Origin: Microbacterium hominis
GTDB taxonomy: Bacteria; Actinomycetota; Actinomycetes; Actinomycetales; Microbacteriaceae
Length of the DNA: 64,000 nt
Assembly (NCBI RefSeq): GCF_013282805.1
Contig: NZ_CP054038.1
Coordinates: 2,976,001-3,040,000, forward strand
Direction: 5' to 3'
Position 1 is the first letter of the stretch. Each line of letters opens with the position of its first letter. The notes under the pieces were generated by a model, which saw only the letters and a list, made by a program, of their open reading frames with translations, was not told where the DNA came from and ran no database searches. The translations under genes and the position numbers were made by a program. Below are positions 46,520 through 55,971 of this stretch, one piece after another.

Positions 46520-47877
46520 CCCGCCGCGACCAGCGCCCCGCGCTCCAGCGTGCGCAGGAATCCCCGCACGTCGTCCGCGACGTCCGCGGTCTCCACGTCC
46601 GCACGCTCGGCCACCCGCTGAATGAGGGTGTCCGCGTCGCACGCGCTGTCGGCGAGCGCCGTCCAGATGATCGCGGCCGACCCCTCCAGCGCCACGGGCG
46701 CGGCCGCCGGGTCCGCCAGCGCCAGCGCCACGACCCGCTCGCCCGATCCGGTCCACGCGACGTCGTCGCGGATGCGCCAGAGCGGCGAGCGGCGCAGCAC
46801 GCCTTCCGCGACGAGCCCGTCGACCGCCGACGCGACGGCGGTCGTGGCATCCACTCCCTCGGGCTCCCCGTGCGCGGCGACGGCGACGGTGACGAGATCG
46901 TCGAGCGCGACTCCGTCGGCCGCCCGCCACAGCGCGGGACCCAGCCCCGCAAGCACCCGCACCGTGCCGTGGCCGTGGCCGTCGACGTGAAGGAGCGCAA
47001 GCCGATCCGGGTCTTCGAGAGCGAGCGCATCACGTGCGCGCACGCGGCAGATTCCGTCGCCGACCAGCCCCGCCGCCAACGGCTCAGCCGCCCCTGCGGC
47101 CACCGCCTCCTGCGGCGCCGCGAGCAGACCCTCGACCACCGGCACCAGCTCCGCCGCTTCGCGATACGTCACGCGCACCACCCCGCCCACGGCCGACACG
47201 AGCGCGGCGATCGTCTGCAGCGGCCGCTCCAGGTCGGCGAGGTAGCTCGTCTGCGCGACGAGGTCTCCGAGGGCATCGCCGAGATCGACGGGCGAGACCA
47301 CGGCGCCGTCCTCGTCGTCGCGCCGATCGAGGAGTACGACGGCCGCGAGCGTCAGCGACGCGGCAGGCAGCGCCCGAAGCCCGAGCTCCGACGGCGCGCG
47401 CTGCACCTTCGGCTCCCCGGCGTGCTCGATGATCGACAGCGGCTTGCGGTACGCCCGCACCGAGCCTTCGAGCCCGACCGCCACCGTCTCGTCCGACACG
47501 TAGCCGTACGAACCGCCCAGCACGCGCGCCGCCGTCGTCTTGCCGCGCCCCGACGGTCCCACGAGCGCGACGACTCGACCGTCGTCCGACGCCACCCCGG
47601 TGGCATGCAGCATCCACGCCTGCCCGCGCGCCGCCTCGATCGCGGCGAGGGTCACCGCCATCGAGAGCTCCGAGAGCATCGTGGCGCGATCCAGGTCGCC
47701 CTGCGCGTGCACGACGGGCGCGGCATCCACCGGCTCCACCGGCTCCGCCGGCTCCACGACCGGCACGAGCGCGTCGCGCCACGCCTCACGCACGGCGAGG
47801 ACACCGGCCGCATCGAGCGCACTCACGTCGATCCGCACCTCGTACCCGAGGGCCGCGACCAGCACACTCTCGGACAC
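46516..47877 (-). CDS. HPr-kinase-like ATPase fused to PqqD-like domain
   Basis: The 453-residue protein has a P-loop GPSGRGKT (residues 107-114) set in a fold like the HPr kinase/phosphorylase C-domain: QAWMLHATGVASDDGRVVALV, YVSDETVAV, RKPLSIIEHAGEPKV. The last about 90 residues (SPLWRIRDDVAWTG...DVADDVRGFLRTLERGAL) look like PqqD, the fold that binds RiPP leader peptides. The two domains are normally separate proteins. HPr-type kinases of this group occur in EPS and lasso-peptide loci. GTG start 40 bp from the divergent BY-kinase gene; weak ribosome site. Confidence 0.75.
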   Translation of the reverse strand: MSESVLVAALGYEVRIDVSALDAAGVLAVREAWRDALVPVVEPAEPVEPVDAAPVVHAQGDLDRATMLSELSMAVTLAAIEAARGQAWMLHATGVASDDGRVVALVGPSGRGKTTAARVLGGSYGYVSDETVAVGLEGSVRAYRKPLSIIEHAGEPKVQRAPSELGLRALPAASLTLAAVVLLDRRDDEDGAVVSPVDLGDALGDLVAQTSYLADLERPLQTIAALVSAVGGVVRVTYREAAELVPVVEGLLAAPQEAVAAGAAEPLAAGLVGDGICRVRARDALALEDPDRLALLHVDGHGHGTVRVLAGLGPALWRAADGVALDDLVTVAVAAHGEPEGVDATTAVASAVDGLVAEGVLRRSPLWRIRDDVAWTGSGERVVALALADPAAAPVALEGSAAIIWTALADSACDADTLIQRVAERADVETADVADDVRGFLRTLERGALVAAG

Positions 47878-47916
47878 AGCAGGTAGTGTACGGGGGACTT
47901 GGGGAACAGGGGATTC

Positions 47917-49350
47917 ATGGAACTGCGCGACTACGTGCGCATCCTTCGCGCGCATTGGCTGGGCATCGTGCTGCTCACTCTCCTCGGCGTCGCGGTGGCA
48001 TGGGGATGGAGCGCGGTGCAGCCGCGCGTCTACACGGCCGAGACGAGCGGCATCGTGCGCGCCGCCTCCGCCGGCAGCGACACCGGCTCCTCGCTCGTGG
48101 GCGACCAGCTCGCCCGCGCGAAGGTCACGTCGTACATCGACATGGGCTCGTGGCGCTCGGTCGCCGAGTACGCCATCGCCGACCTCGGGCTCGACACCAC
48201 CCCCGAGGCGCTGGTGAACCGCGTGGATGTGTCCAACCCGCTCGACACGGTCATCATCCACGTCTCCGCCGATGCCGGCTCCCCCGAGGAGGCGCGCGAT
48301 CTCGCCGAGTCGTGGATGCGCGGCATGGTCGCCCAGATCGACGCGGTCGAGGGCGACGGCACCGAGGGGTCGGCCGCGGTCACCCTCGTGCCCGGAGACT
48401 CCGCGCGCCTGCCCACCGCCCCGTCGTCTCCCAACGTGCGCCTCTCGCTCGCCCTCGGCGGACTCGTCGGCCTCGCCCTCGGCGTCGGCTACGCGGTGAT
48501 CCGCGCGGTCCTCGACCGGCGCGTGCGCGACCCGCGCGACATCGAGCGCGAGACGGGCGCATCGGTGGTCGGTCAGCTGCCGGTCGACAAGGACCTCGCG
48601 GGCGGGCGCCGTGTGCTCTCGTTCGGCCAGTCCGCCACCGGCACGAGTCCCATCGCCGAGGCGCTGCGGGAGCTGCGCACCAACCTGCAGTTCATGGATG
48701 TCGACAGCCCGCCGCGCACGATCGTCGTCACGAGCCCTCTGCCCGGCGACGGCAAGTCGACGCTCTCCTCGAATCTCGCGATGAGCCTCGCCGCCGCCGG
48801 CCAGCACGTCGTGCTGCTGGATGCCGACCTCCGGCGTCCCCGCATAGCCGAGGTCTTCGGGCTCCCCGAGGGCGCGGGCCTCACCGACATCCTCTCGGGG
48901 CGCGCCGAGATCACCGAGGTCGCCCACAACGTCGACGAGTCCGGCAACCTGGCCGTCATCACCGCCGGGCGCATCCCGCCCAACCCGAGCGAGGTGCTCG
49001 GCTCCAACCGCATGCGCGACCTGATCCGCAACCTCTCCTCCCACGCCCTGGTGATCATCGACTCGCCCCCGGTGCTGGCGGCCACCGATGCCGCGGTGCT
49101 CACCACCGGCGCCGACGGTGCGCTGATCGTGGTCACGTCGGGGCGCACGACCATCGATCAGCTCGATCAGGCTGTCGTGAACCTCTCCAAGGCCAACGGC
49201 CGCACGCTCGGCGTCGTGATGAACCGCGTGCCGCGCCGCGGCGCGGGCGCCGTCTATTACGGCTACCAGTACCAGGGCACTCCGGCCGCCTCCGCGGCAC
49301 CGGCGAGCGCCGCCCCCGAGGCCGCCTCGCGCACGGCCGCACGCCGGTGA
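47917..49350 (+). CDS. BY-type tyrosine kinase with Wzz domain
   Basis: The 477-residue protein joins a Wzz chain-length domain (MELRDYVRILRAHWLGIVLLTLLG and a second helix at about 175-197) to a bacterial tyrosine kinase. Walker A is PLPGDGKST (275-282), Walker A' LLDADLRRP (300-308), Walker B VIIDSPP (379-385). A Tyr-rich tail (YYGYQYQ) is the autophosphorylation cluster. It controls polymer length and export. AGGGGA precedes the ATG; the stop overlaps the signal peptidase start. Actinobacteria and Gram-negatives share this fused form. Confidence 0.95.
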   Translation: MELRDYVRILRAHWLGIVLLTLLGVAVAWGWSAVQPRVYTAETSGIVRAASAGSDTGSSLVGDQLARAKVTSYIDMGSWRSVAEYAIADLGLDTTPEALVNRVDVSNPLDTVIIHVSADAGSPEEARDLAESWMRGMVAQIDAVEGDGTEGSAAVTLVPGDSARLPTAPSSPNVRLSLALGGLVGLALGVGYAVIRAVLDRRVRDPRDIERETGASVVGQLPVDKDLAGGRRVLSFGQSATGTSPIAEALRELRTNLQFMDVDSPPRTIVVTSPLPGDGKSTLSSNLAMSLAAAGQHVVLLDADLRRPRIAEVFGLPEGAGLTDILSGRAEITEVAHNVDESGNLAVITAGRIPPNPSEVLGSNRMRDLIRNLSSHALVIIDSPPVLAATDAAVLTTGADGALIVVTSGRTTIDQLDQAVVNLSKANGRTLGVVMNRVPRRGAGAVYYGYQYQGTPAASAAPASAAPEAASRTAARR

Positions 49351-50069
49351 CGGCCACGCCCGATCACACCGAGGCCGTGAGCCCCCGCCGACCGGTGTGG
49401 CGCAGGGTCACGGGCAGCGCGTGGTTCCATCTCTTCGCCGCGTTCGTGCTGGTCGGGCTCCTGCTCTCCTTCGTCGCGAAGCCCTTCTGGGTGCCGTCGA
49501 GCTCGATGGCCGACACGCTCGAGCCGGGCGATCGCATCCTCGTCAACCGCCTGGCGTACCTCGGCGACGGACCCCGCACGGGCGACGTCGTCGTGTTCGA
49601 CGCCGACGACGCCTGGGGTGCCGGCCCCCCGACCCCGACCGACCCGGTGCGGGGCGCCCTGCGATGGCTCGGCGCGGTGACCGGCTTCGGGCCGTCCAGC
49701 GAGCACACGCTCGTGAAGCGGGTGATCGCCGGACCCGGCCAGACCGCCCGCTGCTGCAGTGACGCCGGCGCGGTCGTCGTCGACGGCGCCGAACTCGACG
49801 AGCCCTACATCACGAACGACTTCCCGTTCGATCCGGGCGTGCTCGACTGCACCACCTCGCCGCGATCGGCCCGCTGCTTCGACGAGGTGATCGTTCCCGA
49901 CGATGAGTACCTCATGCTCGGCGACAACCGCTCCGGCTCCGCCGACTCGGCCTTCTCCTGCCGCACCGAGGGCAGCACCCCGGCGTGCTGGCGATGGGCC
50001 ATCCGCGACGGGGTGATCGGCAAGGCCGTCGCGATCCTCTGGCCCATCGAGCGCTGGAACGGTCTGTGA
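49347..50069 (+). CDS. lepB: Signal peptidase I
   Basis: The 240-residue enzyme has an N-terminal anchor (WFHLFAAFVLVGLLLSFVAK). Box B is FWVPSSSMADTL with the nucleophile Ser53, box D HTLVKRVIAGPG with the general base Lys124, and box E GDNRSGSADS. It removes Sec and Tat signal peptides. The GTG overlaps the BY-kinase stop. A second Cys-rich insertion (ARCCSDAG, LDCTTSPRSARC) is present. Being in the EPS operon, it may be a dedicated copy. Confidence 0.93.
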   Translation: MTATPDHTEAVSPRRPVWRRVTGSAWFHLFAAFVLVGLLLSFVAKPFWVPSSSMADTLEPGDRILVNRLAYLGDGPRTGDVVVFDADDAWGAGPPTPTDPVRGALRWLGAVTGFGPSSEHTLVKRVIAGPGQTARCCSDAGAVVVDGAELDEPYITNDFPFDPGVLDCTTSPRSARCFDEVIVPDDEYLMLGDNRSGSADSAFSCRTEGSTPACWRWAIRDGVIGKAVAILWPIERWNGL

Positions 50070-50115
50070 CGGGCCGGGCACCGGACGCTCAGGCGGATGC
50101 GCCTAAGGTGGACGG

Positions 50116-51903
50116 GTGACGGAATCGGCGACCACACGCCCCATGCGCATCGCGGGCATCGTGTTCGCGTCGCTGCTGGGCGTCGTGCTGGTCGCGGCGG
50201 TCGCCGCGGCGGCGTGGGTGGGGGTGCGCGGCTTCCTCGCCTACGGCCATCTGCTCGAAGCGCAGGACGCCGCCTTCGCCGTACGCGCCGACCTCACCGA
50301 CCCCGCCGCAGCCTCGCAGGCGGTCGCCGAAATCTCCGCCGAGACCGCCGCCGCCCGAGAGCTGACGAGCGACCCCGTCTGGGGCTTCGCGGAGTCGCTC
50401 CCCTGGGTCGGACCGCAGCTGGGGGCCGTCGCGACCGTCTCGGCCGCACTCGACGATGTCGCCGGCAGCGCTCTCGACCCGCTCATCGAGGTCGCCTCGA
50501 CCTTCGACATCGCCTCTCTCACTCCGCAGGGCGGCGGCATCGCCCTGGCCGGCTTCGTCGCCCTGCAGCAGCCGGCCGTCGCCGGCGCCCAGGGTATCGC
50601 CGCCGCGGCCGACGACCTGGCCGGCATCGACCGCGCACCGCTGGTCGCCCCGCTGCGCGCGGCGGTGGACGACGTGGCCGCGCTCCTCGACGAGACCGAG
50701 ATCGCCACCGGGGCACTGGCCCGCACGACCGCGCTGCTCCCGTCGATGCTCGGCGCGGAGGGCGCCCGCAACTACCTCGTGCTGTTCCAGAACAACGCGG
50801 AATGGCGTTCCCTGGGCGGCATCCCCGGAGCCATGGCCATCATCCGCGCTGACGGCGGCGCACTGTCGATGACCGCCCAGGACAGCGCTGGCGACTTTCC
50901 CGACTACGGGAGCTCTGTGCTTCCACCCGACCCTGAGGTGGAATCCATCTACGGCCAACATCCAGGCAGATGGATGCAGAACGTCACCCAGGTGCCCGAC
51001 TTCGCGACTTCGAGCCAGTTGGCCCGCGAGATGTGGTCGCGCAAGCACGGCGAGCAGGTCGACGGCGTAGTTGCTCTCGACCCTGTCGCGCTGTCGTACC
51101 TGCTCGTCGCGACGGGTCCGGTCACCCTCCCCACCGGTGACGTGCTCACGAGTGAGAACGCCGTTTCGCTCCTGCTGAACGACGTCTACAAGCGATATGA
51201 GCTTCCCGCTGCGCAGGATGCGTTCTTTGCCGGGGCTGCCGGCGCGGTGTTCAACGCGCTTTCGGGCGGGGGCATCGAACCCACCGCACTACTTACAGCC
51301 CTCGCCCGTGCCGGTGACGAGCACCGCCTCCTGCTGTGGAGCGCGCACGCCGAAGAGCAGGAGAGGCTCGCCGAGACCACGCTCGCCGGTGGCCTGCCCA
51401 CCTCCGACGACGACGTCGCGCGCTTCGGCGTGTACGTCAACGACGGCACGGGCTCGAAGATGGACTACTACGGCGCCCTCTCGACCGACATCGCGTGGAC
51501 CTCGTGCCAGGTGGGTGGCGAAGGCCGCGCCACCGGCGACGTGCAGCTCACCGTCACGGTCGCCAACAACGCGCCCGCCGATGCGGCTTCGCTTCCGAGG
51601 TATATAACTGGCGGCGGCGGATTCGGGGTGCCAGAGGGCACCGCGCGCACCGTCACGTACGTCTACCTCCCCGAAGGCTGGGAGCTCGTGGAGACGGTCA
51701 AGAGCGACGGCGGCGGCTTCGGCGGCGGCGTGCACGAGAACCGCCGGGTGGTCAGCTTCACCGTGGACCTCGCCCCCGGCGCCTCCGCGTTCGCCACGGT
51801 GACCGCCCGCGCGGTCGAGCCGTCCGCGGCGAGCGTGTCCACGGTGACGACGCCCACGCTCGCCGCGCAGGAAGACTTTGCCGCGACGTGCGCGGGGACG
51901 TAG
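50116..51903 (+). CDS. DUF4012 membrane-anchored surface protein
   Basis: The 595-residue protein has one N-terminal helix (IAGIVFASLLGVVLVAAVAAAAWVG) and a large outside part. It contains the DUF4012 core: YLVLFQNNAEWRSLGGIPGAMAI, DYGSSVLPPDPEVE, GQHPGRWMQNVTQVPDFATS and VDGVVALDPVALSYLL. The family is common in actinobacterial EPS loci, with no known activity. AAGGTGG precedes the GTG. The stretch about 50880-51330 and the TATATAA at 51601 are lower in GC than the rest of the gene, suggesting a recombined segment. Confidence 0.85.
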   Translation: MTESATTRPMRIAGIVFASLLGVVLVAAVAAAAWVGVRGFLAYGHLLEAQDAAFAVRADLTDPAAASQAVAEISAETAAARELTSDPVWGFAESLPWVGPQLGAVATVSAALDDVAGSALDPLIEVASTFDIASLTPQGGGIALAGFVALQQPAVAGAQGIAAAADDLAGIDRAPLVAPLRAAVDDVAALLDETEIATGALARTTALLPSMLGAEGARNYLVLFQNNAEWRSLGGIPGAMAIIRADGGALSMTAQDSAGDFPDYGSSVLPPDPEVESIYGQHPGRWMQNVTQVPDFATSSQLAREMWSRKHGEQVDGVVALDPVALSYLLVATGPVTLPTGDVLTSENAVSLLLNDVYKRYELPAAQDAFFAGAAGAVFNALSGGGIEPTALLTALARAGDEHRLLLWSAHAEEQERLAETTLAGGLPTSDDDVARFGVYVNDGTGSKMDYYGALSTDIAWTSCQVGGEGRATGDVQLTVTVANNAPADAASLPRYITGGGGFGVPEGTARTVTYVYLPEGWELVETVKSDGGGFGGGVHENRRVVSFTVDLAPGASAFATVTARAVEPSAASVSTVTTPTLAAQEDFAATCAGT

Positions 51904-51916
51904 GATTCGTCCCGAG

Positions 51917-52471
51917 ATGACTCTGCACCGCCTGATCCGCACCGCCGCCCCTGCCATCGCCGGGGCGGTCGTCGTCTGCGCGGCGGTGGCCCTCCCCGCG
52001 GCGGCGCACGCCTCGAACATCTACCCGCCCACGGGCTCGTGCCAGGTCTCCTCGGCCACGGTCGCGCCCGGCGGCACGGTCGACTTCCTCTGCCGGGCGG
52101 GAACGTTCTCCGCCGATGAGGCGGTCACGGTCACCGTCCGCGGCGACGGCGGCGCCGACGCCCGGATCGGCATGGTGCGCTTCGCGATCAGCACGGCGAG
52201 CGCCACGGTCACGTCGACCCCCGCCGGGGCGCTGGCGGAGGTCGCGATCACCCTGCCCTCGACCGCGAGCGGCACCTACAACATCGCCGCCGTCTCGGCG
52301 TCGTCCGCCGGCGGCACCGCCGCGGTGTCCATCGAGGCGGCCGACGGCTCGCTCCCGGTGACCGGCCTCGACAGCGCGACCACTCTCGGGCTGTGGATCG
52401 GCGGCGGGGCACTCGTGCTCACCGGCGCCGCGCTGGCGGTCGCCGCGACGCTGCGTCGCAGCGCGCGCTGA
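51917..52471 (+). CDS. LPVTG cell-wall-anchored protein
   Basis: The 184-residue protein has a signal peptide (LIRTAAPAIAGAVVVCAAVALPAAAHA), a short beta-rich domain with one Cys pair (SCQVSSATVAPGGTVDFLC), and a complete sortase signal: LPVTG, a hydrophobic helix (LGLWIGGGALVLTGAALAV) and a basic tail RRSAR. It should be fixed to peptidoglycan. No sortase gene lies in this window. It directly follows the DUF4012 gene, so both may belong to one surface structure. Confidence 0.85.
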   Translation: MTLHRLIRTAAPAIAGAVVVCAAVALPAAAHASNIYPPTGSCQVSSATVAPGGTVDFLCRAGTFSADEAVTVTVRGDGGADARIGMVRFAISTASATVTSTPAGALAEVAITLPSTASGTYNIAAVSASSAGGTAAVSIEAADGSLPVTGLDSATTLGLWIGGGALVLTGAALAVAATLRRSAR

Positions 52472-52543
52472 CCAGCGGCCAGCACTGACCCGTAACGCGC
52501 GCTGACCCGCGCCCGCAGCCAGCGCGCGACCCTGCCGCACCGC

Positions 52544-53287
52544 CTACGGCGTCGCGATCTCCTCGTACTCGATGTCGGCGTCCAGGTCGACCGATTCCGA
52601 CGGCGCTGTGCGCTTCACCGGTGACGGGTGCGCCTCGACGAGGATCGGCAGGTGGTCGCTCAGCCCCTGCGGCAGCGTGCGCACCCGGTCGATCTCGAAC
52701 CCGATCGAGGTCGCGAAGTCGTAGTGCCCCTTGAAGAAGCGATACCGCGTGTAGGTGCGCGCGTCGCTGAGGTTCAGCTCGTAGCCCTGCTCGCGCACCT
52801 TCTGCCCGAGGGCCTCCTTGAACACGGGGTAGTTGTAGTCCCCGACCATCAGCGCCGGCAGACCCGGACCGAGCTGCTGCAGCTCGGTGAGCGCGGTGCG
52901 GATCTGGTGGCGGCGCAGCGAGTTGAGGGCGGTCAAGGGCGCCGCGTGGAACGAGGCGACGATGACGTCGCGGTTCAGATCGATGTCGTGCAGCCGCACG
53001 CCCAGCAGTCGCTCCTCAGCGGGCTTGAGCACATGGTCGTGCAGCGACTTCTTCAGCGCCAGGGCGCGCACCTCGACCGGGCGCAGCGTGTTCTCGCGGA
53101 AGTAGACCGCGAGGCCCAACCTGTTGCGCTGCGTGGACTCGGCCAGATGCAGGCCGCCGAGCTGCTCCGGCAGATCCTTCGTGTCCGCTTCCTGCAGGCA
53201 CAGCACGTCGACCGCATGCCGGTCGACCAGATGTGCAAGCTCGCTCGCGGCCCGATGTTTGCGGAGGTTGTACGAAATCACCCTCAT
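52544..53287 (-). CDS. Endonuclease/exonuclease/phosphatase-family protein
   Basis: The 247-residue protein has the EEP fold: MRVISYNLRKH, VDVLCLQEAD (metal-binding Glu), VASFHAAPL, LMVGDYNYP (Asp/Asn) and GLSDHLPILVEAHP (catalytic Asp-His). Members cut nucleic acids, phospholipids or phosphates; the real substrate cannot be told. There is no signal peptide, so it acts in the cytoplasm. GGAGGGG precedes the ATG. It marks the right edge of the EPS region. Confidence 0.88.
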   Translation of the reverse strand: MRVISYNLRKHRAASELAHLVDRHAVDVLCLQEADTKDLPEQLGGLHLAESTQRNRLGLAVYFRENTLRPVEVRALALKKSLHDHVLKPAEERLLGVRLHDIDLNRDVIVASFHAAPLTALNSLRRHQIRTALTELQQLGPGLPALMVGDYNYPVFKEALGQKVREQGYELNLSDARTYTRYRFFKGHYDFATSIGFEIDRVRTLPQGLSDHLPILVEAHPSPVKRTAPSESVDLDADIEYEEIATP

Positions 53288-53386
53288 GACCCCTCCACCA
53301 TAGGGCGGATCGATGTCGAGCGGATGTCGTTCCGGCGAACCTCATCACACTCATAGCCCTTGCCCATCCGACCTTCAGGAGAACCG

Positions 53387-53782
53387 ATGACCATCTCGCA
53401 CGACATCCCGCGTCCCACGTCCTCTGCGCGCACGCGGCGCGTCGAGCGCACCACCGCGATCTTCCCCGCCGTGGCCGTCGCCGTCGAGGAACGGCCCAGG
53501 GATGCCGCGCACCGCGCCCTCTCCGACGCGCTGGCCGCCAACGTCGAAGCCCGCAGCGCCGCGCTCGCCGCACTCGCCGCGCGTGAGGGAGACCGGCGCG
53601 TCGCCGCCCGTGCGCTCGAGGCCGACATCGCCCCGATGCGCATCGACGAGGCCGAGCGCTCGCGCCGCCGCGCGATGTATGCCGCCGCCGAGCGCGCGGT
53701 CGTCGAGGCGCGCGTCGAGCACGACCGGGCTGTCGCGCTCGTCGAGGCGACGCGCCTCGTACTGGCGACGCTCGCCGACTGA
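53387..53782 (+). CDS. Small helical protein, unknown
   Basis: The 131-residue protein is rich in Ala, Arg and Glu and probably forms one long helix or coiled coil after residue 40 (RALSDALAANVEARSAALAALAA and AERAVVEARVEHDRAVALVEATR). No domain is recognised. The ribosome site AGGAGA is nearly perfect and well spaced, supporting a real gene. It lies alone on the plus strand between two minus-strand genes. Confidence 0.65.
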   Translation: MTISHDIPRPTSSARTRRVERTTAIFPAVAVAVEERPRDAAHRALSDALAANVEARSAALAALAAREGDRRVAARALEADIAPMRIDEAERSRRRAMYAAAERAVVEARVEHDRAVALVEATRLVLATLAD

Positions 53783-53798
53783 GCCGACGCGACCGGCG

Positions 53799-54668
53799 CT
53801 ACTCGAGGTCGCGACGCGCGCGGGTCTGATCGGCGCGCGCGGCCAGCAGGTCGTCGGCCGGGTACCCCACCTCGGTGAGGGTCAATCCGCGGGCGGCCAG
53901 CACCTTCACCTCGGGCACGCGCGTCCGCCCGTCGCGGATGACGGCCACGTCGTCCACGCCGAGCCGCCCCTCCCCCACGGCGACGCACGCGCCGACCAGG
54001 GCGCGCACCATGCTGTGGCAGAAGGCGTCGGCCTTCACGTTCGCCACGAGCACGCCCTCGGCGTCCCTGCGCCAGTCGAACTCGAGGAGCGTACGGATCG
54101 TCGTGGCCTCCTCGCGCGGCTTGCAGTACGCGGCGAAGTCGTGCAGTCCGATGAGGCTGCGGGCCGCGGCATCCATCGCCCGCGCATCGAGATCGGCGCG
54201 CACTGTCGTCGTCCTCAGCCGCTCGAGCGGGTCGTAGCCGCTGGTGCCGTCGGCGATGCGGTACGCGTAGCGCCGCCACACCGCGGAGAAGCGGGCGTCG
54301 AAGCCCGCAGGCGCCGCGCTCGTGCGCGAGACGGCGACGTCGGCGTACGCACCCAGCACGCCGGTCACGCGTCGTGCGAGACGGGCCACCGCCGCCTCGA
54401 CGACCTCAGGACCGGTGGATGCCTCCCCCGGCCGCCCGCGCACGACGAGCAGCCGCGCGGTCTGGGCGTCATCGAGGTCGAGGTGGGCGACCTGATCGGC
54501 CGCGTGGACGCCGGCATCGGTGCGGCCGGCCACGACCAGGCGCGGATCGCCCCCGAGCACCCGCGCGAGCGACTCCTCGAGAACGCCCTGCACAGTGCGC
54601 AGCCCGGGCTGGCGCGCCCACCCGCGGAAGTGCGTGCCGTCGTAGGCGATGTCGAGCCGGATCCGCAC
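53799..54668 (-). CDS. truA: tRNA pseudouridine synthase A
   Basis: The 289-residue enzyme changes uridines 38-40 of tRNA anticodon arms to pseudouridine. It starts MRIRLDIAYDGTHFRGWARQPGLRTVQGVLE, with the catalytic Asp in VAGRTDAGVHA and the active-site Tyr region WRRYAYRI. FCHSMVRALVG is also typical. The start is GTG. It lies downstream of rplQ in the standard actinobacterial order but is separated from it by the GNAT gene and a terminator hairpin. Confidence 0.97.
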   Translation of the reverse strand: MRIRLDIAYDGTHFRGWARQPGLRTVQGVLEESLARVLGGDPRLVVAGRTDAGVHAADQVAHLDLDDAQTARLLVVRGRPGEASTGPEVVEAAVARLARRVTGVLGAYADVAVSRTSAAPAGFDARFSAVWRRYAYRIADGTSGYDPLERLRTTTVRADLDARAMDAAARSLIGLHDFAAYCKPREEATTIRTLLEFDWRRDAEGVLVANVKADAFCHSMVRALVGACVAVGEGRLGVDDVAVIRDGRTRVPEVKVLAARGLTLTEVGYPADDLLAARADQTRARRDLE

Positions 54669-54727
54669 CCGCTCAGCCTATCCGGCGCGGACTCCCCGAC
54701 GCGGCCCGCTCAGAACCCGCGACCCGC

Positions 54728-55792
54728 TCAGAACTCGCGGGTGAGGGCGCGCGAGCGTTCCGTGGCGACGAAGCCGAGCCGCTCGTAGAGCGTGTTCGCG
54801 CCCGTCGGGCTCTCGGTGTCGACATCGAGCACGGCCTTCTCCAGGCCGGCGTCGGTCATCGCCTGCAGCGTGCGCGCGACGACCCGCGGAGCCAGCCCGC
54901 GCCCCCGCTGATCGCGCACGACGCCGATGAGATCGATGTACGAGTTCGAGGCGCCGAGCGTCTCCCAGTCGTCTTCGTTGACCGATGCGAGGCAGAAGGC
55001 GACGATGCGGCCCTCGGGATCGAGCGCGAGCGTGGACAGATCGCTCCGGAAGAAGGTGCCGCCGACAAACTGCCCCCAGCGCTCCGGGGTCGTCTGCAGG
55101 CTCCCCCAGTGATCACGGAAGGCGTCGTTGCGCGCCTGCCGGGCATCCTCCGCCCGGTCGGAGGTGTAGGAGACGAAGGCGATGCCGTCGACGGGGGCGA
55201 GGTCGGGGACGGGAATGGCGTTGTCGCGCACCATCGACGCGAACCAGCGCACCGTGCGCAGCCCGAGCGCCTCGGCGATCGCGACGGCGCCGTCGTTGCC
55301 CTCGTCGGCGTAGACGACGATCTCGCCGGGCAGTGCGGACTCCGACTCGGCGAGCCGTTGCAGCCCTCGCCCGAACTGCCAGCGCGCGAGAGCCGCGCCG
55401 ATGCCGCGCCGTCGCCATTGCGGGTGCACCGCACCCTGCAGGTACACCTTCACCCGGGCCGACATGTCGGGATGCCGCAGCACGAGCCCCGCCGCGACCA
55501 TCGTGCCGTTCTCGGCGATCGCGACGATGAGGTCGCGGTCGGGATCGAGCTCGGGCAGGTCGAAGTGCTCCTCGACCTCCTCACGGGGTGTGGTCCAGGT
55601 CGGATGATCGACGCGGTCGGCCGCGGCGAACAGGGCGTGCAGCGCATCGATGTCGTCGCGGGTGCCTGCCCGCCACCGCGCGATATCGGGATGCCGCGGC
55701 ACGCGGGGTCCGGAGATCTCCAGCCCCGCGGCGGTCAGGCGCTCCCCCAGCGTCGCGGCCCCGGACTCGATGGTCGTGGTTTCACTACTCAC
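54728..55792 (-). CDS. Tandem GNAT acetyltransferase
   Basis: The 354-residue protein has two GNAT domains. The first holds GAVHPQWRRRGIGAALARW (acetyl-CoA loop), the second LIGVVRDQRGRGLAPRVVARTL and NTLYERLGF near the end. The layout is like mycothiol synthase MshD and related tandem GNATs, but typical MshD substrate residues are not evident, so I do not assign it. The GTG start lies downstream of the ribosomal operon terminator. It ends 59 bases before truA. Confidence 0.8.
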   Translation of the reverse strand: MSSETTTIESGAATLGERLTAAGLEISGPRVPRHPDIARWRAGTRDDIDALHALFAAADRVDHPTWTTPREEVEEHFDLPELDPDRDLIVAIAENGTMVAAGLVLRHPDMSARVKVYLQGAVHPQWRRRGIGAALARWQFGRGLQRLAESESALPGEIVVYADEGNDGAVAIAEALGLRTVRWFASMVRDNAIPVPDLAPVDGIAFVSYTSDRAEDARQARNDAFRDHWGSLQTTPERWGQFVGGTFFRSDLSTLALDPEGRIVAFCLASVNEDDWETLGASNSYIDLIGVVRDQRGRGLAPRVVARTLQAMTDAGLEKAVLDVDTESPTGANTLYERLGFVATERSRALTREF

Positions 55793-55971
55793 CCGCTCAG
55801 CCTAGTTCCGGCCGCAGACCGCCGCCCCGCGGCGCGGCCGCCCCCAGGCATCCACTCGGCCCCCACCGCGCCGCTGTCGCAAACGGCGCCCTGCGTGGCA
55901 GATCGTGACAGCGGAGCAGCGGAGGCCGGGCGCGACGGCGCAGGACACAGAGGTCCATCGCGGGAATGCGA

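Noticed and set aside
54728..55792. Mycothiol synthase (mshD)
   Set aside because: The tandem GNAT layout fits, but the second domain lacks the sequence I would expect, so the specific name is not supported.
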